From Austropuccinia psidii (Eukaryota > Basidiomycota > Pucciniomycetes > Pucciniales > Sphaerophragmiaceae), in assembly GCA_023105745.1 (NCBI GenBank), contig JALGQZ010000011.1:10998975-11062974 (forward strand): 64,000 nt of DNA, read 5' to 3'. Under the pieces are notes generated by a model. It saw only the letters and a program-made list of their open reading frames with translations. It was not told the DNA's origin and searched no databases. Shown piece by piece: positions 31,597 to 46,500 of this stretch. The number at the start of each line of letters is the position of its first letter. Position 1 is the first letter of the stretch. Both the position numbers and the translations under genes were made by a program.

Positions 31597-34500
31597 AAGA
31601 AAACTCTCTTGAAGTTTCATCAGAAATACTCATATAATTTAGTAAATTCCAATTATGTCAAGATGAATTAATACCAGAATATGGATAGTAGAGCCCGCAA
31701 AAATGTCGCATGGTACAGCTTATATGTTTATTGCAGCTATTTTCAAGAATTTAATAAATTAAAAAAAAAGAAAAAGCTCAAAAAATATCAGAAATCACAA
31801 AAATAAACCAATTTTGAAAGGCAAAACTCATTCAAAGAGGAAAGAGGTTGTGCAATGGGTTACCTAAAGTAAATTGAAAAAATAAATTTTTCAATTCATT
31901 TGGAAGGCGTTTAATAAAAAAGTAGAGGTGAAAATTAAGAAATCCAGTAAAAAGCCATTACAAGAATTAGCTCATCAGCATTTGAAAGTGAAAGCTTATT
32001 AAAATAAGATGAATAAAATTAAATTGTTGAAAATTTTCTTCTCTCATTTCCAATTGAATGATGATGTTTTGATAAAAAGTACAAGAACTTTTGCAGAGAA
32101 TAAGTAGGTTCTATTTTATGAAAGCCTTCCCAGTTTTATCATTTTGAATCAACCAATTAGTCTCACTTTAATTGAAAGCAAAACCGCAATGTGGCCTCAG
32201 GGGAGTCAATTACACCTTTTTGTAACTTAATTTAAGTTTTTGAGGTATCTTATTGGACGAAAGTATTTTTTCAGTTTTTCAAAACCAAATCAGCACAAAA
32301 AAAATTCTGTTTTCCTTCCCCTGAAAAATTTAAATTTTCAGGAAATATATAACATTCATTAATCTCTAGCTAGCGGAGGGGGAAATAAACATGAAGTTTT
32401 TTGTATTAATTATATCTGGCATGAAACTTTGAAGCCTAGAGTAATTGTACAATTCCATAGCATCTTTTTTGAAACCAACCAGTAATTAAATCCAAAAGGA
32501 GTAATACAAATTTTAGTTGAAGTTAATGTAGCACATTGAGAGGATTGAATTTTTAAATACATACTAAAGGGAAAAAACCTTATTTTCAGGCTTTAAGAAA
32601 TCTGGCAAGGAAAATTTCAGGTGACATGCTTATATATAATACAAATGACAAAAAACTTCGAATGAAAGGTTTTCCTCAGATAATTATTAGTATTTTCCAG
32701 TGTCAATTTTCCTTAAAAAATTCCTCTAATTAATATTTTTAATTCAATTTAAAAGAGACTTTGATTTAAACATTCACCACATCTCCAATTTTTCTCAATC
32801 ACCAGCGAAAATTGCAACCATTCTTATTTAAGCTGTATATAAAAAAATCTAATGTGAATAAATTCAGAAGCAAAACACATATTCACAGTGCTTAAATACC
32901 CTTGAATTTGTATGAGGAATTATATCAAAAATTTTATCCGGTAATCTTTTACTTAAAATAAGTGAAGCTTTGTTGAGCTACCTTTTTTCATAGGTAGAAA
33001 TTTGCCATAAAAAGACAAAATATTTAATAGAAAGTTTTCTTAAACAATTACATTTATAGTTTTGAGACATATTTATGCAGAAATAATTCTTTGAAAAAAT
33101 TTGTGTCTCCATACAGTATTTTTTCAACGGAAAGATTGTAATTTATTCATGAAATATTTATTTTTGTGCAAAGGTTTGTGCAAAGAAGGGTTAAGATTTC
33201 AAGCGACGTATATGATATCAATCATATATTTAGCTAGATTTTTGAAACACAAAACTAATTTACTCATGAATAAGCTCAAAACAGCTTATTTTGAATAATT
33301 TTGAAGAATAAGATTGGATATTACATCAATATTTCTGATTTACAAATCAAATAAGGTTAATTAAAATTACCAAATTATTACAAAAAATGATTTATTAATT
33401 GTAGTAAAGCTACATGAAATATCAATTCATTTTGATATCTATCTAAATGTTTGAACTTTTTTTGGAAGGTTTCATTTGAACAAAAGAATTAGGATTTTTG
33501 ATAATTGACAGTGGAAATTCATTTGAAAAAAGATACTTAAGAGTAAATGGAGTTATTAATTGAATAGGCTAGGCACCAAGCTCAAGAAATCAAGTGAAAA
33601 ATGATAAATTTTTTTCAAAGAATAATATAATAGAGTTTTTCTCAAAATATAAAGGATTGAACTTTAAGAAGAACCACTTAAAAGAAAATATGGAGCTATA
33701 TTTGACGATCAGGATAATACTGGATCCTTTTCAACTATTTAAGTCCCAGCTAGTTCAGTTTGAGTATATTTCCAGCTTTTTTCATTGAAAACTTCCCAAA
33801 ACTTTGTATTTTTATTTATCCATCCTCTAAGCCGCAAAAGAGATAATATGGACCACCATGAATCTGAAAGTAATTAGGAATTGTGCTTAATAATATCTTC
33901 AGCAAATAAATCATGAATAAATAATGAATCAGAAAGAAGTCATTTCTATCCTTTGAAGAAATATTTCTATTCCAATAATAATATATAAACTGCTTTCTTT
34001 CCAAAAAAATTGAATCCTTTATGCCTTTTGTAGTTTTCTTGAACAGTCATTAGGGTCCACATAATTTTTTGAAGCTCCTTATTGTACATATGTTCTATAG
34101 TTTACAAGTTTTTTAGCAAGATTTGAATAATGCAGAAATATTAGCCAAGGATTAAGATCAAGGATTGTTTGAGGATAATATATTTTTTAGCAAGAATATT
34201 TGATACTATGAATTATTTGTGCACTATATTTGACAATAATACCTATATCTGAACATTCATTAATCAGATAGAATTGGTTTGAGGAATTTCCCAAACCTAA
34301 TGGTGACCATATTTGCTATAAGAACATTACATACACTTGTAGAGCTCCATTCAGGCTTGAAGGAAATTAGAATATGGTGGTAATATTACCCATCTTACTT
34401 CACAAATCATAAAATCCTTTTATAAAATAATTTAATGCATTCAAAAGTACTTATAATATTAATTTTAAGCAAAGCAAAGCCATAATTAGTGGGAAAAGAT

Positions 34501-36216
34501 ATAAATTTAAATAAGAGACAAAAATTAAACTTGGAAACTTTGGAAAAGAATCTTTCCTATAATCACTATTAAAATATAGCAAATGAAGATATATTGTTTT
34601 CATTTTAAATCTCCAATTAAATTGAAAAAACCACATTAAAGTTAATGTTTCATATTAAAAGAAAAGAATGAGAAATATTCAATATCAAGGAGTCATTCCC
34701 TCCTAGTTTTATTTTTTATACATATTCAAAGAAAAAAATATCCTTGACTTCATTTTGATTCATTCTAAGGTGTGAAAAATCCTAGCTATAAGTATTAATA
34801 TTTGATCACACATTCAGTCCATCTAAAAGTACTGAAAACTTCCAGAATTTTCCATTTTTAACTCTTTGAGTCTTTGGTATTTTTCATCATAATGCCAATA
34901 AGCAAAGTAATATTTTAAGGAAGGTTTTCTTTCCATTTAACTATTCTTTTGAGATTCAATTAAGAACAAAACACAATTATTGTCAAAATAATGTATTCAA
35001 ATCTTCTTGGGCGACTATTGAATATTAATAAGATATTCATATTAACATGAACTAGAAGAATTTGCTAATATAGAATAATTGCATTGAATTTTCGTTTTGC
35101 TACGGAAAATATTTTTTGTTTGGATTTTTCAGAAGGAAGATACGTGAGTTAGTATAAGCACTTACAATCACTCATTATCTTGAGAAGAGTAATTTAATAT
35201 AGGAATTAAACTCATTTTATTAAAATATTGGGAAAAGGATGAAATAATATTCAAAACATTCATGTGGTCAGAAAATGCATAGAGCCACATATTGAATACT
35301 TCTGCTTAAATCTTATAAAAAAGATATTTATTCAAATGAATTTGCCTTTACTCATTGAATAATTAGGATATTTGAACTAGTTTCGAGATAATTACCCTGT
35401 TTAAGAGAATTTTAGTTAATAAAAATGATTTATCCTGCTTCTTACAACATATAGCTGAATAATTACATGATTGAGATCATAAACTGATATTTACTGCATT
35501 TGACTTCCTCTGAATCCCCAAATAAGGTGGAACACAGCATTTTTTTCAAAAGTATGCTGATTTTCATCCTTCATGGAGATTTAATTTAAATTTCTTTGGA
35601 ATGAAAATTGGAGAACTTCTAGCTGATTAACATCTCATATTCAATAAATTAATGAATAATCTTAAATTCCCTTTCATAAAATGGAGAAAACTACCTAACA
35701 AATCATGTTATATTTTGAATTGAAATAATTGTAATATTTCACCCAGGAGCTAAATAACAGTCCACCAATCTTTATTTCCTGAAAATATCCAAAGGATTTA
35801 GGCTTTCATCTTCCAAAATTAAATTCAGGTTTCAGAACTGCTAATACATTTTCAAATTGAGGTTTTTTTTTTTAAGTCCTTACTATAGAAAAATATTTTA
35901 ATTCTATGTTTTTTTTCTGATCTTATATTATTCTATTTCATAATTTTATGAATTCCATAAAAAATACAAGGTATTTTAATTGAACTCCTTTGCTTGGCAT
36001 GGGAGCAAAATGCTCTTGTGGAAAAGGTTTAAATAGATTTAAATTGGAAATATTCCTGTGAATGGATATTTAACATTTGATTCAAGATCTCAAGCGAATT
36101 TATATATCATAGAAAGTTAACGTCAATCAACTCAACTTGTTTTTAGATTATGAAAAATGATGTTTCATAAATATTTTTCCAAAAGATTGCAAATGAAAGG
36201 AGGATATTCAAAGGAA
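31597..36216. other. AT-rich DNA, no gene seen
   Basis: About 4.6 kb with only short open frames (up to about 75 codons) of no recognisable family, many A and T runs, and no rRNA or tRNA signature. It is probably long-decayed intergenic sequence. Confidence 0.6.
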
Positions 36217-37168
36217 TGTGAGCCTTTGAGATATGCCCAAATATTCAAAAAGGTAACAAAGAAGCTTTGAAATACTTATTTTAATAAAAAAAATTAAAAT
36301 TATTATCTTAAAACAAGTAAAAACGCCGTAAAAAATCATAAAACCTTGATTTTCTCATACACCATTGATTGAAAATTTGAAAGAAATTACACCATTGGAC
36401 TCTCCATTAAAACCTACACATTTGAAAGCTTTATTTCATATCTGAAAAGTCAATACTTTCTGAGATAACCAGAATATATGCACTTTTATGATGAGAGCAT
36501 ATATTCATGGTTTTGAGCTCATATATTTTGAATTATGCATGATAGAGAGTTGAACCAAAAATAAATTTACCACGTAAATACTTTAAAAATACATATAAAA
36601 ACTCCATTTGAAAAGCTTTAAACCATTTTATAAATTACAAGGGTCTATTGATCAAAATTGTTATAGCTGTTGACCACTTTGTTGTGAAAGTGGTCCTAAC
36701 ACAAAAAAGGGGATATTCAGATTCTGCTAGCTCATATGTGAAGAATCATGAAATTTTATCATTATATTCCAGGTACAACCCCTTAAAAATATATGCTTTG
36801 AAGTTTAAAATAGCAAATTTCAACAGGATAGATGAGCTACACATAATGATCAAAAGTGGACTTTTGATGTGTAAAGAAATTTTCTTAAAATATTTCTAAG
36901 GACATTTTAAACTATCATAATTCACTTTGCGAATGGCTGTAGCTTGTAAAGCTCAGAATTTATTAATGATCAAAGCTTAAGCTTAAATTTGATCATTTAT
37001 GATCACTCCCTGTAATTGTATTTTAGGTTTAACAGTTATATAAGTGATCAAATTGGTGAATCATAGTTCATTATGTATAAAACTAATAAAATACAGAGAT
37101 CTTTGCCTTCTGCCAATCCTATGATTTCAGAAAACTTAGAGTCACAGCCATTACTATAAATATAATTG

Positions 37169-38993
37169 TGTGAGCCTTAGAGGTATTTTCAGATACCCAA
37201 AAGACCACAAATTATAAACCATTATACAATTAAAAATAGAATCAATTTATTTATATTATCAAAACAAAAGTTAAATTGTAAATATAAATTTATACACAAA
37301 AATGAAAGTTTCATTATAATATAAAAGCAAAATTATGTTGAAATTTAAATTTGTGAAAACACATTTCTACTTGAAATAATTAAGTAAAAATGAATTTTCA
37401 ACAAAAATCCCAAAATTAAAATATTTTTGGAAAAAATTTAAATAAAAATTACTATAAATTCTTATCCTACAAGTAAACATATGAAAATCATTTCAACATT
37501 GTACTCCTCATAAAAATTAAGGTGGGGTCACCTCTGGGTAAAATTTCTGTAACCCAAATCTAAATAAGCTTAAAATAAGCTTTTAGTATTTTCTACAAAA
37601 AAGTTGAAAATCCTCAAAACCTCAATTTTATTCACATTAAATGTGGTGTTAACCATCAATTATTGTGTGATAATTGAGCTGTTGTGTGTAATTCAGAAGC
37701 TATGAGGAATTGAAATATTTTCAATTGAAATGTCAAAATGGGTGCATGTATTACATAAGTGAACTTTAATTTACATATGAGTTGTCAATTCTTACAGTGG
37801 TTTACTGTCAGAACTCAATTTAATTACATGTTTAAATTCTAAGTATAATACATGATGAGGAATTAAAGAAAAAATAAATTGGAAAGATTAATTCTGGGGG
37901 GGAAAAGGAATATTGGCTCCAAGGGGGAGCCAGACCCCCAACTTCCTTGCTGACAGGTGTGAGATGTCAAGATTCATGCAAAAGTTCCTTAATCTTGGCC
38001 TGTAATTTAGTCACAGGGTCTGTGTCCCAATTGATGATGAGGTCTTGATACCAACCAGGGCAGTTTTAACTATTTCCAAGAGGGTAAAACTACCCTTAAG
38101 ATAAAACAAACATTGTAAAAACAGTTTAAACTGGTTTTGATGTCTTTTACACACATTCTGAAGTGTTTTGAAGGCTTAAAGACAGGTATTACTAAGTAAT
38201 GGCTCATTTGAGGGTCCAAAATGGCTGAAAATAGAACAAAATGGCCAAAACCAGCCCTTTTTAGTCTAAACCAGGGTTCACTGATGCCATAATTGACTTT
38301 TCTGTGGTCAGAGCTTTTTCCATGACTGGAAAGAGCAAATTTTACTTTTGGAGTAAGAGAATTGATGGTTATAAAAGAATGTCTTCTTTTACCCACTTTT
38401 CTCTTCATGTTAAAATGTTTTCCTTTTATAATTAGTTTAAACAATGTTAAGCCATTCAATAAAATATTCCAACCACACTTTTAAAATCACTTTCAACCTT
38501 CTAACCATGTGAAAAAATAGCTATAGTCACTATTTGTAAACTCTTATAATTTTTTTTACCCCTTGAACCACCCCATAAGTTAATCAAAGTATCTTTCATC
38601 ACTGTTAACTTTGTCACTTTCTTTCCAAATTTACTCTGTTAAATTTTGAGCCTGTTCCCTCTTTGATAATCTTTTTAAAGACTCTGCTCATATATTAGTT
38701 TCCTGCATTCCTTTTCTCCATTCATTCCAATTGAAATTGCTATTGAAGAAATTTCTTTTTTAGCCTTAAATATCTCTTGTAGGGTATTTTTGGATAAATT
38801 TTTATTGTCAGTAAAACAATAAATCTTTATAGTATTATTTTCTATAATTATCAAGTCATAAACAATAAAATTGGTGTGTTTTCTCTTTAAAATATTATTT
38901 CATACTATTTTTCATCAATTTTTACCTTAAACAAATCTTGAGGACAGGAAATGTACTTGACTTTTAACCAAAGCTTCATATCTACACCTTACA
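37169..38993 (+). repeat. B-family solo LTR, nested
   Basis: About 1825 bp, TGTGAGCCTTAGAGG to ACACCTTACA, aligning with both element B LTRs but clearly more diverged. It sits inside the third-family LTR, whose uninterrupted form is visible near 63110. The flanks AATTG and GCTTG agree at only three of five bases. Confidence 0.92.
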
Positions 38994-39128
38994 GCTTGTA
39001 ATAATGAGATAATATTGTTTCATTATAATTTAATCATCACTAAAGCTTGAAATACTGCTCAATTAAAGTGGATAATATCAGTACACGTCTATTAAAAGAC
39101 TTCTGAGATCTAGGAGGGAAGAATTTAC

Positions 39129-39137
39129 TATAAATAG
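39129..39137 (+). promoter_or_regulatory. TATA box of third-family LTR
   Basis: TATAAATAG within ACTATAAATAGAGCTCTTT, identical at 63250-63258. Confidence 0.65.
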
Positions 39138-39834
39138 AGCTCTTTTTCCTCTATTTTCCCCTCAGAGGCATTGAAAACATTCAAAATATTGAGTCCAAAG
39201 GTAATAGCTTTATTCTTACCATATAGTACTATTATATTTTTAAAGACTCAAGTTCATCTTCATAGATATCATCCATTTTCATGTGATTTGTTTTTGTTAA
39301 ATTCTCTCTAAAAGAAATCAAGAATATTTGTAACTTCTTCTATTTTTCTTTGCAAATACAATATAAATACATTGCATTTACATTATTTGGCATAAATTCA
39401 TTTAACATTACTATATCAAGTGTTAAAAGTATTTTATTTTCTCCTTATTATTATTCTTAATAATTCTTTTATTAATATAAATAATATTCATACTAATACA
39501 TAGCTTGAATATTGGTAATATTACTGTTATAAATTGTTTTTTATCATTAAATGAAAATTTTTTGCGCATTTATTATTTTTTTTAATAACAAGAAATTAAC
39601 ATAAATATATTAATTATTAGGTATTAATATATTCATTTTTATTTGATTATTTCTATAGTATAATTTATATTGGTTAATTTGTTTAAATAATATGAACATT
39701 TGCATTACACAATTATAATATTTCTTTTTATTATAATTATGCTTCATGTATTTATTACTTTAATAAGGAAATTCAGAGTAAAAGAAGTCAAATATTATTA
39801 ATATTTACTTCTTGTTTCATATTCAAACCTTACA

Positions 39835-42154
39835 ATTAAGATGCTGGTAAACCAATATAAGTCTTAGAAAAAGGTAATCCCTTACATTATTTTCCAAAAC
39901 ATTATGTTTTTTTACTAAATTGTGAAAAAAACAGGTAATTTTCTGGTTAAAAAGGGGAAATAACCCATTTTATTCAAAAAATTCTAAATAACATTGTGAA
40001 AATTGGACTTTTATGTGTTTCATTCCCAAGGATATTGATTATTCTGAACATCTGTTTCTAAGAACTTTATTTTATAAATGGAAATTATTTGAAGATTAAA
40101 CAATTCTTTGAGACTACATTTAAAGTGTTTCTAGCTGTTCCCTTTTGATTTTTGTTAAAAAAGTAGAAAGTATTGAGAGATCCCAATCTTTCAAGATATT
40201 TTCTTGTTGAAAGCCCCTGAACCAAAAAGATGTTTTCATGGGTAATTCTGAAATTATCTTCATGAAAATTAAGGAATTGTTTGAGTAATGTGTCAGTGTT
40301 ATTCCAATGAAATACATTGTATTTTTCCATTGAAAAAGGGAGAATTTTTGCAATTCAAAATATGGGAGTTGTGAAATTGTTTGCATTCTTAATATGTAAT
40401 TGTTTCAATGTATAATATGGCAATATTGGAATTCCAAATATTCAACTGTTTCAGTGAAAAGTAGGGAATGGATTCAATTCCAAATATGACCTTTTCTCAT
40501 ACTATATGTCCCCTTTCTTCTATGAAAGATATGGCATTGTTCAAACACCAATAAAATCAATTGAAAAATAGGGAAGTGGTTAAGTAAAAATAATGGAATT
40601 CTAAATTAAAGTGGCAGATTCTTTGAAAAACCATTTAAAAAGTATTATACAGGAGAGTTGTTTGAGAGTGAATAATGTAATTGTTTTAATAAAGATGATG
40701 AGATGATTTGACGAAAAAGTATCAAAACTTTTGATTGAAGGAACCACTAACTCTTCAACCTCAATGATAACTATGTCATTAATGCCCTGAAGACTTGTTA
40801 CTATTGTAAAAATAACAGCTTTATACATGTTATGATAAGCTGTTGTGTGTGTTTTTGATAATTTTGACCAAAAATGGTCCTGAGAAAGGGAATACTTGTT
40901 TAAACAAGTCCTTATGTACTTATACCAAATTGTGTAGAAACAAGTGTAAGTCCTTATTGGTGCTTACCAAGATCCTTATTACATTTTACCTGCACACTAA
41001 AAATATTAACCATTTTGTAAAATTTGTAGGATACAATATCTTAAGCTTAGATAAAGAATAAAAATCAAGTACCTAGTATATTTGAAATAATTTTCCAAAT
41101 TAACAGAACCGTCCTGAGTTTGAAATCAGGATTTTCATAGCTATTTATGACAGCTTGATTTGACTTTTATTTGTCTTCCATTTATTTCCATATACTGAAG
41201 AATTTCCTTTCATAGTAAAAATAAAAATAAATTGAAATACATACTGTTTGGTTCCACTTGCTTTGTTTTTCAAAAAGAATTTTTTTTGAAATGAAAATTA
41301 TTCTGAGGCTGTCTTTTTCAAAATGAAATATACTTCACAAGATAATTCAAGGAATGAATAAAAATGTGGAGTACAGACCTCACTTTGAATTTATTCCATC
41401 TAGGAAGAACAATTTTTCTCAGGAAATACTTCAGAAAGTAAGAAAAGTGGGATTTAATTGACTTCCTTTGATTAAAAGAAGCTGTTATTTCACATTGTTG
41501 GTATTTAAAAAAAGTTTTTTTCTACATATCTGAGTATTATACTATACACAAAACTATTTTTCAGAAGATTTAATAAGAATTTTGAATAAATTATTTAGTT
41601 CTGCTCATCATATAGAAATTTCGGAAATTAAAATCATTCAAATTAACATGGAAAATAAAAAGAATATTATCATATCAAGTTTTTGGGAAATATCTTTCTT
41701 CAAGAAATGTGATTGATTCACTACTCTCATACCTGTGTGTAATCCAAACATCAAACAAAGGTATGAACAAAGTTTGGTTAAATCTACATTTTCTGAAATT
41801 GTGGCTGAGTATTCGCCAAAAAAATGTCAAGCTTATATCTATGTTCCAATCAGAATGGCTTTCAGGTTGAAAGCTGGGCTGAACCTGAAGCCCCCGCCCT
41901 CAGGGTTTGACTTTCTTTTCATGGTGTCTTGGAGATATACTTTTTCCTCCTAAGGACTCTATCTTTGAAATCATATTTCTATCACATATTGATTATCAAA
42001 AACTATTTTTCCCTTCATTTTCAGTAAACCATCCTTTTGGAGCTTAATTTATCTTCATGCACCATCCTCACTCTTTAGTATTTTCCCAAGCCTCCCACTT
42101 TTTTCACTTCTGAATCCCCCTTCTCATCAGAATAGCATTTTCAGGGGGATTTTA
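39835..42154. other. AT-rich DNA, no gene seen
   Basis: Short open frames only. A small GC-rich island near 41868-41908 (CCTGAAGCCCCCGCCCTCAG) stands out, but no family is recognised. Confidence 0.55.
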
Positions 42155-43563
42155 TGTAGCAGGTTAAAAATAGTAAATACAAGCTATAGCTATGACTGTG
42201 ATATGTTAAGAATAGTTAAAAATAAATATCAAAACTCTAATGCTATCAGTAACATTAGTGATAGATATATTGAGAGTCTTGGTTTCAGGAGTTAAAGATA
42301 GGCTGAAATTCAACTATAATATAATTATAGTTGCATGGAGGGTTTTCTAAGGGTGATACTGTTGGAAGGTAGTTTCAAAATGTAAGAATACTAAAATAAA
42401 ATGATTAGTACCTCTTCCAGTGAGATAGGGTTTGCTTATATTTCTTTTGGGGAGTCTTAGGGCCTTTTAAGATTCTCACACATTTTTAGAGCAAATTTTT
42501 ATACTGTGGAGGCTGATTTATGGTTATATACCATAAATTACGATTTCATTAGAGTCAGAACTGTGGTTTGCGATCACAGATGATCTTTCTGGATCAATAC
42601 AGGGTGAAAATCTCCTCAAAGGACACATCAGAGCTTTTATTATCCATCCAGGGTATTTGTGTGAGTAATATTATTCATTCTGGGTGGCTTTAATCTCTAA
42701 AATACTATTTCTTGAAGCATAAAACTAGCACCAGGTAGTATATGTTTGTTACAGAATAGTATTGGTCAACAAACTCCCAATCCAGATATCTCAGACAATA
42801 TTTGAGATAAAAAGAAAATGACACAGAATTGAAGTGATTCAATAGATGGGATTTTTATTTGATGTGTTTTATTTTTAACCTTCTTGAAGATTGCAGAATT
42901 TATAAAGATTCAAGTTTTTTGATATACTCTGTTACATCCATATGTGGCTTCCAAAATGTATACTCCAGATATCTCTGTAAATTTATATTATATAATAATT
43001 AAAATTATATAGAACCTTAGTGGTTGTTGAGCTATGAATCTTGATATACTGTCCAATAAATTCCCATGATTATATGGCAATGATCAAGGGGTTTCTTTGT
43101 ATTACTCATTTCAGAGATCCTGAATTTCTTTTGGAACCTTTCAAACAAGATCTCTTAGCCAAGCTTGCAGTTGAAGTAACATAAGTTTTTCAATTTTAAA
43201 CCTGTTATTCATCTCCTCAATTTGAATGTATGCTTGTAAAGTTTTATACAGATGGCACCATTAGATATCTCTCCCTGAGAGCTTCAGGAATTATACCATT
43301 TTCATGGGGCTTGAATTTAGTATGCAGGATCTACATGAGAGGTGAAAATAAAGGCTATACTTATTTGGTATTTTTCCAAGCTGAAAGTGGTTATATCTTT
43401 GATCATTCTTATCCAATTTTTAAAGAGATTATAATAATTAATTGTGGTATTTTTCTCATTAAAGTTTTACCTTTCTTAGCTGTATTCTCTGAGAATTTTC
43501 TATATCATTACTCATTCTGTGTGGGTGTCATGCTGGTTCTCTATTTGGAGTAATATTCTGGCA
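42155..43563 (-). repeat. Old C-family solo LTR
   Basis: Diverged but collinear with the element C LTR. Shared landmarks in order: GTAAATACAAGCTA near 42172, the block ending TTGAGAG(T)CTTGGTTTCAG near 42268, GGATCAATACAGGGTGAAAA near 42592, TACATGAGAGGTGAAAATAA near 43331, and TGTCATGCTGGTTCTCT near 43527. The ends are eroded (limits approximate), so it is much older than the other C-family copies. Confidence 0.82.
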
Positions 43564-46500
43564 AGAATTCAACTTCTTTACCCTTTAAAAACATAAATAA
43601 TACATAAAATCACTCATTTCCATCCTTATTCAAGCTATTGATATGTACTCTGAAGAAAACTCCTTCACTTAATTATTGTGTTGAAGCCATCAAGACTAAT
43701 TTTATTATAAAAATAAGAAACAAATCCTGAATATTTAGCCCTTCCTTTCAAAGTATTGATCTTGGAAACCATCTTTTTGGCACAAATATATTATGTATTA
43801 ACTGTTTGTTTTGATTATTAGATGAATTTCTTATATAAATGACTTCTCCCTGTAATAAAACTTTTACTCTTCAATACCTTCTCAAAATCCTTCACTATCT
43901 CTGCTTCTGGAACCCTTTTTAAAGCTTATATCTTCCCATGGTTCCCTCCCACGAATACAGAATCTACATGAAATAAAAAAATGAAAATCATTCTAATAAA
44001 AATAATGAAGAATCTTTTATATTTCTTTCTGCTGCTATAAAAATCGTGTCTTGAAGGATTCAAATATACCTTAAATATTCTCACCATTATTCCATCCATC
44101 TTCAGAAAAAGATCTTCACAATAAACTAATGATAAGTTTGAGCTCCAAGCTAAGAATAAGGTGGTTATATCTTTGTATGAAACAAAGAAATACTGAATAG
44201 GCATAAAAGAGCTTAACCTATCTTCTCAATTTTTTCTAGAATAAAAGGATTTTTTTAAGGTTAGATCTTATTATTTTATTAAGCTTACTAATCTCTATCT
44301 AATGAAAAAAACTGATTCTGTGTTAATTTCTGGGACAATAATTTTGTTAGTTTGGTGAGACCTATTGTTAAATGTAAAATCCCTTCTCAAATCCAAAGGT
44401 AAATTATGTAATTGATCTATAATTGAACACTTTTTTTGTGAATGATGCAAGATTCTATGAGGAAAATATTTTTAAAAGATAAATGATGACTTCCAAAGAC
44501 TGAACACACCAAGCCTCCCTTACAAATAATTTTATGAAATGTATATTCTCATAAAAGCCACATTTAATCTGAACTTCCAATCTAAAATTTTCTTTCATTT
44601 TACTAATATAGATAAAAAGGAACACTATTTTAATTGTTACTATGAATCCTAATAGAAAAAGGTACTGCTCAATTCTCTCCCTTTACTTCTTGGTGATATA
44701 AGAGTTTATTTAGATTGGAGTTTTATTGAGCTCATGGTGAGGTTCTGAAATAGAAATTTTATAAACAACATGTACTAAGTATGGAAAAAGGTATTCATGG
44801 TAACCAAAATATTTGTTTTTCCTTTGAGAAATATTGGTTTTTTGAAAGAAAAAGAGTAATGTCAAGATTGTAGGTTTTGTTAATCAACAGATATTATTAT
44901 CGCTCTTATATCACACAAACGATTTACTAAGAAATGATATCTGAGAAAAGACTATCAAATTCAATCATAAGATTAGATTGATACGACGAGATAAATATTT
45001 TATCATAAAAATGGTGATTTCTGTCAAGTTCTTCTTTTTTTACTTAGAACTATAGATTTTAAATAAACAAACAAATCAAATACAGGAGATGCCTCTTTTG
45101 TCTTAATTTGGGAGCTTAAAAGGAATTTTTGATCACTTGTCTCTCTCATATAAAATTCTTTTTGAAACAAGAAATAGCTAGATGAGGCCTAAAATTATAG
45201 AAAAATACAATCCAATGTGATCAATAATACATATTCTCCAGTTTCAAATTTTTATCCCTTTTTTTGTTTAACCAACCCAACATAGGAAAACTCCCATCTG
45301 TAACACAGGTGTTTGTTTTGTTTCAATTTAATTATAGTTGTAAATTAGGAGAGGTAATATTATTCAAAAGAATGATGAATGAAATATTAGATTTTGAAAG
45401 GAAATATTTAGGTGTAGTTTTTAATTCAAAATGATGATATTTTTTCTAAAATAAAAAATATTTATAAATTAATTTGGTAGCAGAAAATATTTATATAAGG
45501 CCTTGAGAAACAATGTTTACCCCCCATAATTAGGATCTTCATCAAGAATCGATTATGATTCTGGGGTTTTTGTGTGAAATTAAGTAGCTTCTGATTGTTA
45601 GAGAGTAAAGATTACGTATCTTATGAGAAATTCAAGTTTTATTAGTGCTTCATTAGATGGGTTTATTTCCATAAAAAACAAGCGGTCATAGTTACTTATG
45701 GGCAGATTGATATGAAATCATATATTTCTTGAAGAAAAATGGCTTTTTCAATTAAGCCAGTCGTATACATGATACGTTTCCTTGAAAAATGTTTGTTCTT
45801 TTTATAGTAGGTTTTCATAATTCATGGTTCCAAAATATCTCAATTTTTCAATGGCAGATTTGAGTGGGATTGAAAGCCCTTATTAAAATGATTTTTAATT
45901 ATGATTTAGATGAGTACATTGGAAAATTTCATAAGAGAAATCAATAAAACTATTGTCAAAGTATAATCTTAGATATAATTGTGAAAGATAAATAATTCAA
46001 AAACTATCCATTTTTATCACGGGGTTTTGGGCGAGTATTTGAGCTAAAAGACTCGTATTTGATTCACAAAATGACTCCATATTCCTAGTTACTTAACCCA
46101 ACCTGTATTTAAATCATTTCTTCTACATGTAACATATTGAAATTATTGGATGTGGCTCTTTTTATGGCTTTTTTTTGGATTGAAGAAAAAATGGAAATAT
46201 TATCATTTTCGTATTATATTTCAAAAATTTACTTTCAATTAAAAAACTAGTTGAGAAAAAATAATACAAATTTTAACTTTCACTTATTTCACATTGTAAT
46301 CTTTTTCATAGTTAGTGAAGAAAATTCAGTAGTTTACAATGTCACTATTTCCTAAGTTAAGAAGATTTTTTGATTAAGTTTTATTTTTTAATATTGAATG
46401 ATTAAAAAAAAAATTTATTCTAGGTAACCTCAGTTCAAAAAAAATAACTCTTTTTTTCGCATATACGTTGGACATATCTCAGGAGGCTAATGTACTAAAG

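Larger units (their letters stand above)
36217..39834 (+). repeat. Solo LTR (third family) split by a B-family LTR
   Basis: Starts TGTGAGCCTTTGAGATATG and ends TTCAAACCTTACA. Without the nested element it is about 1790 bp. It aligns with the LTR at 62030-64000 on both sides of the nested insertion: TTGTTGTGAAAGTGG is shared at 36680/62630, and the TATA region at 39129/63250. The flanks (AGGAA and ATTAA) no longer show a clean duplication. It is distantly related to B LTRs by its ends. Confidence 0.85.

Noticed and set aside
31600..36200. Short frames in the AT-rich spacer as genes
   Set aside because: Length is near chance expectation, amino-acid content is low-complexity (Phe, Ile, Lys, Asn), and no motifs are seen.
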